NCBI GenBank assembly: GCA_900768465.1
Contig: CAAGCY010000002.1
Span: 1-5,574, forward strand
Length of the DNA: 5,574 nt
From: Alphaproteobacteria bacterium
Lineage (GTDB): Bacteria; Pseudomonadota; Alphaproteobacteria; CAAGCB01; CAG-977
Direction: 5' to 3'
Part shown: in pieces, positions 4,531-5,574 of the stretch
Numbering within the stretch: the first letter of the stretch is position 1
Layout: each line of letters opens with the position of its first letter
Program-made: the position numbers and the translations under genes
Notes under the pieces: model-generated
What the model was told of the DNA's origin: nothing
Databases searched by the model: none
What the model saw: only the letters and a program-made list of their open reading frames with translations

Positions 4531-5574
4531 ATGAAAAAATCATTCCTTTTTTTGGCAGCGGCGTTTTTATTAAACGCATCCGTTGCTAAATCCTTCCCCC
4601 CCCCCACTTTTAGATGATTCGGCATCATTCCGAATCGCAAAAAGCGTAAAATTGGGATACGGGGATTCTTCCTATTCCCCTTCCATGGGTGTAGGCACCA
4701 AAACGTCCGAGTTCAAAACTTGTTCGTCGGACAACAACTGCCCCTCGGCGCAAAAATGCGTTGACGGCAATTGCAAAGATGTGTGTTCGCCCAATCCGTG
4801 CCCCGAAGAAACACCGGATTGCGAAGCCAAAGACCATTCTTACACCTGCAAATGCACGGAAAAATCGTGCGGCGAAGGCAAGCAATGCGTCGGGGACAAA
4901 TGCCTCCCCTGCGAAGAAGGCACAACATGCAACTGCGAAGGCAGCAAAGTAATCGACAGTTCGGGCAAATGCGTTTGTCCCAAAAAGTTAAGCTGTTCGG
5001 CGGGTCAATACGTCAGCGGCGACTGTTCGTGCAAAAACTGTCAGAAAGACGACACGCGCGACAATAAATGCGGATGCCCCGGCAACACCGTTCCCGACGG
5101 CAACGGCAGTTGTTATTGCAAAGAAACCAAAACCTGTAATCCGGGCTATACGTTTGACGGTTCGAATTCCTGCGAATGCGTCGTCTGCACGGGCGGCGAT
5201 TGCAACTGTCCTGAGGGAACAGTCCCGACACCGGACGGATGCAAAGAGTACGCATGCGCCGTGGATGAAGACTGCGCCGAAGGCAACCGTTGCGAAAACG
5301 GGAAAACGGAAAACGCCCAATGCGTCCCGTGCGGCAAAAACGAACAATGCCGCTGCCCCGAAGGACAACTGTCCGACGGAACGGGCAAATGCGTTCCCGT
5401 GGCTTGCAAAACAGGATTGGTCTGCAGTAAAGACATCACCGAACAATGCTGTGATGCGGGAATGCAGTGCGTCAATCCCGACACGGTTGAATCGTACTGC
5501 GCGGCGTGCGAAGTCGATACGCAATGCACCTGCCCCGACGGGTATCTGGTCAACAAAGAAGGCAAGTGCGTAAA
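4531..5574 (+). CDS. Secreted cysteine-rich repeat protein, frameshifted at poly-C, 3' end cut off
   Basis: The ATG at 4531 has GGAGG 8 bases upstream and encodes a signal peptide: MKK, a hydrophobic core, then NASVA with likely cleavage after Ala19. This frame stops at TGA 4615-4617, giving only 28 residues. The next frame is open from 4574 to the window end without a stop and encodes the body. Joining them by removing one C from the C10 run (4596-4605) gives at least 347 residues, with 50 cysteines in the 284 residues from Cys64 on. A short Ser/Lys-rich linker (about 26-63) comes first, then CSSDNNCPSAQKCVDGNC and further EGF/EB-like segments, then repeats with CxCPxG...GxC. The export signal plus many paired cysteines suggests a disulfide-rich extracellular or surface protein, perhaps adhesive; that role is inferred. 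It has its own promoter candidate. It may be phase-variable, a fresh pseudogene, or a sequencing error. An internal in-frame ATG at 4685 lacks a ribosome site and signal peptide. Confidence 0.75.
4596..4605 (+). repeat. C10 homopolymer, putative phase-variation tract
   Basis: Ten consecutive C residues fall at codons 22-25, just after the predicted signal-peptide cleavage site. The signal-peptide frame has its first stop at 4615 and the body frame has its last stop at 4571-4573, so any repair must occur in 4574-4614, and this run is the obvious slippage site. Lengths of 9 or 12 restore the frame; 10 and 11 do not. The tract encodes prolines, so length changes would be tolerated in the protein. 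Confidence 0.8.
4928..5574 (+). repeat. Degenerate tandem cysteine-rich protein repeats
   Basis: Five units begin with a CxC motif followed by a turn-rich segment and G-x-C: CNCEGSKVIDSSGKC (4928), CGCPGNTVPDGNGSC (5069), CNCPEGTVPTPDGC (5201), CRCPEGQLSDGTGKC (5348) and CTCPDGYLVNKEGKC (5525). Unit lengths are 47, 44, 49 and 59 residues, with the fifth cut off. The units are diverged in DNA sequence, so the array is old rather than a recent slippage product. The pattern resembles EGF-like modules, but the family is not certain. Confidence 0.7.

Noticed and set aside
4143..4640. Minus-strand 165-residue frame containing KGIEPSYSAWEAAALPLSY
   Set aside because: That segment is the reverse-strand reading of the tRNA-Gly, a familiar spurious peptide; the rest reads through the terminator and hairpins.
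4988..5524. Minus-strand 178-residue frame opposite the cysteine-rich region
   Set aside because: Ala/Phe/Val-rich antisense reading of TGC-, GAA- and AAA-rich codons; the plus-strand frame with regular cysteine motifs explains the sequence.
5154..5573. Plus-strand 139-residue frame in the cysteine-rich region
   Set aside because: It is out of frame with the continuous cysteine-rich frame and has no motif or ribosome site.

Overview
This looks like chromosomal DNA of an uncultured alphaproteobacterium of moderate GC content. The conserved proteins read most like alphaproteobacterial members of their families: LptG, an HAD phosphatase with an FTGGSH motif, RecX and Hsp33. The tRNA-Gly sequence fits the same group. 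Exact lineage cannot be fixed without a search.

Layout. Positions 1-226 are AT-rich leader with no supported gene. 227-1312 (+) is lptG, an inner-membrane subunit of the lipopolysaccharide exporter. It runs into a convergent minus-strand pair: an HAD phosphatase (1309-1956) and recX (1949-2482), whose ends overlap by 8 bases. An 88-base AT-rich spacer separates recX from the divergent hslO gene (2571-3476, redox chaperone Hsp33). Five bases after hslO begins a lipoprotein of unknown function (3482-4165), and 10 bases after that a tRNA-Gly(CCC) (4176-4249). A strong intrinsic terminator (4250-4284) closes this unit, so hslO, the lipoprotein and the tRNA may share a transcript.

4285-4430 is non-coding and unusual. 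It holds a cluster of small GC-rich hairpins, followed by a 14-base exact copy of the 3' end of the tRNA. A plausible promoter and a 10-bp palindrome follow.

The last 1 kb (4531 to the window end) encodes a secreted, extremely cysteine-rich repeat protein. Its signal peptide and its cysteine-rich body lie in different reading frames. The switch must fall between 4574 and 4614, and that interval contains a run of exactly ten C residues (4596-4605). As written the gene is OFF and makes a 28-residue peptide. Nine or twelve Cs would join the frames, giving at least 347 residues with 50 cysteines. This is the signature of a phase-variable surface or secreted protein, with a homopolymer sequencing or assembly error as the main alternative. 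It is the most interesting feature here.
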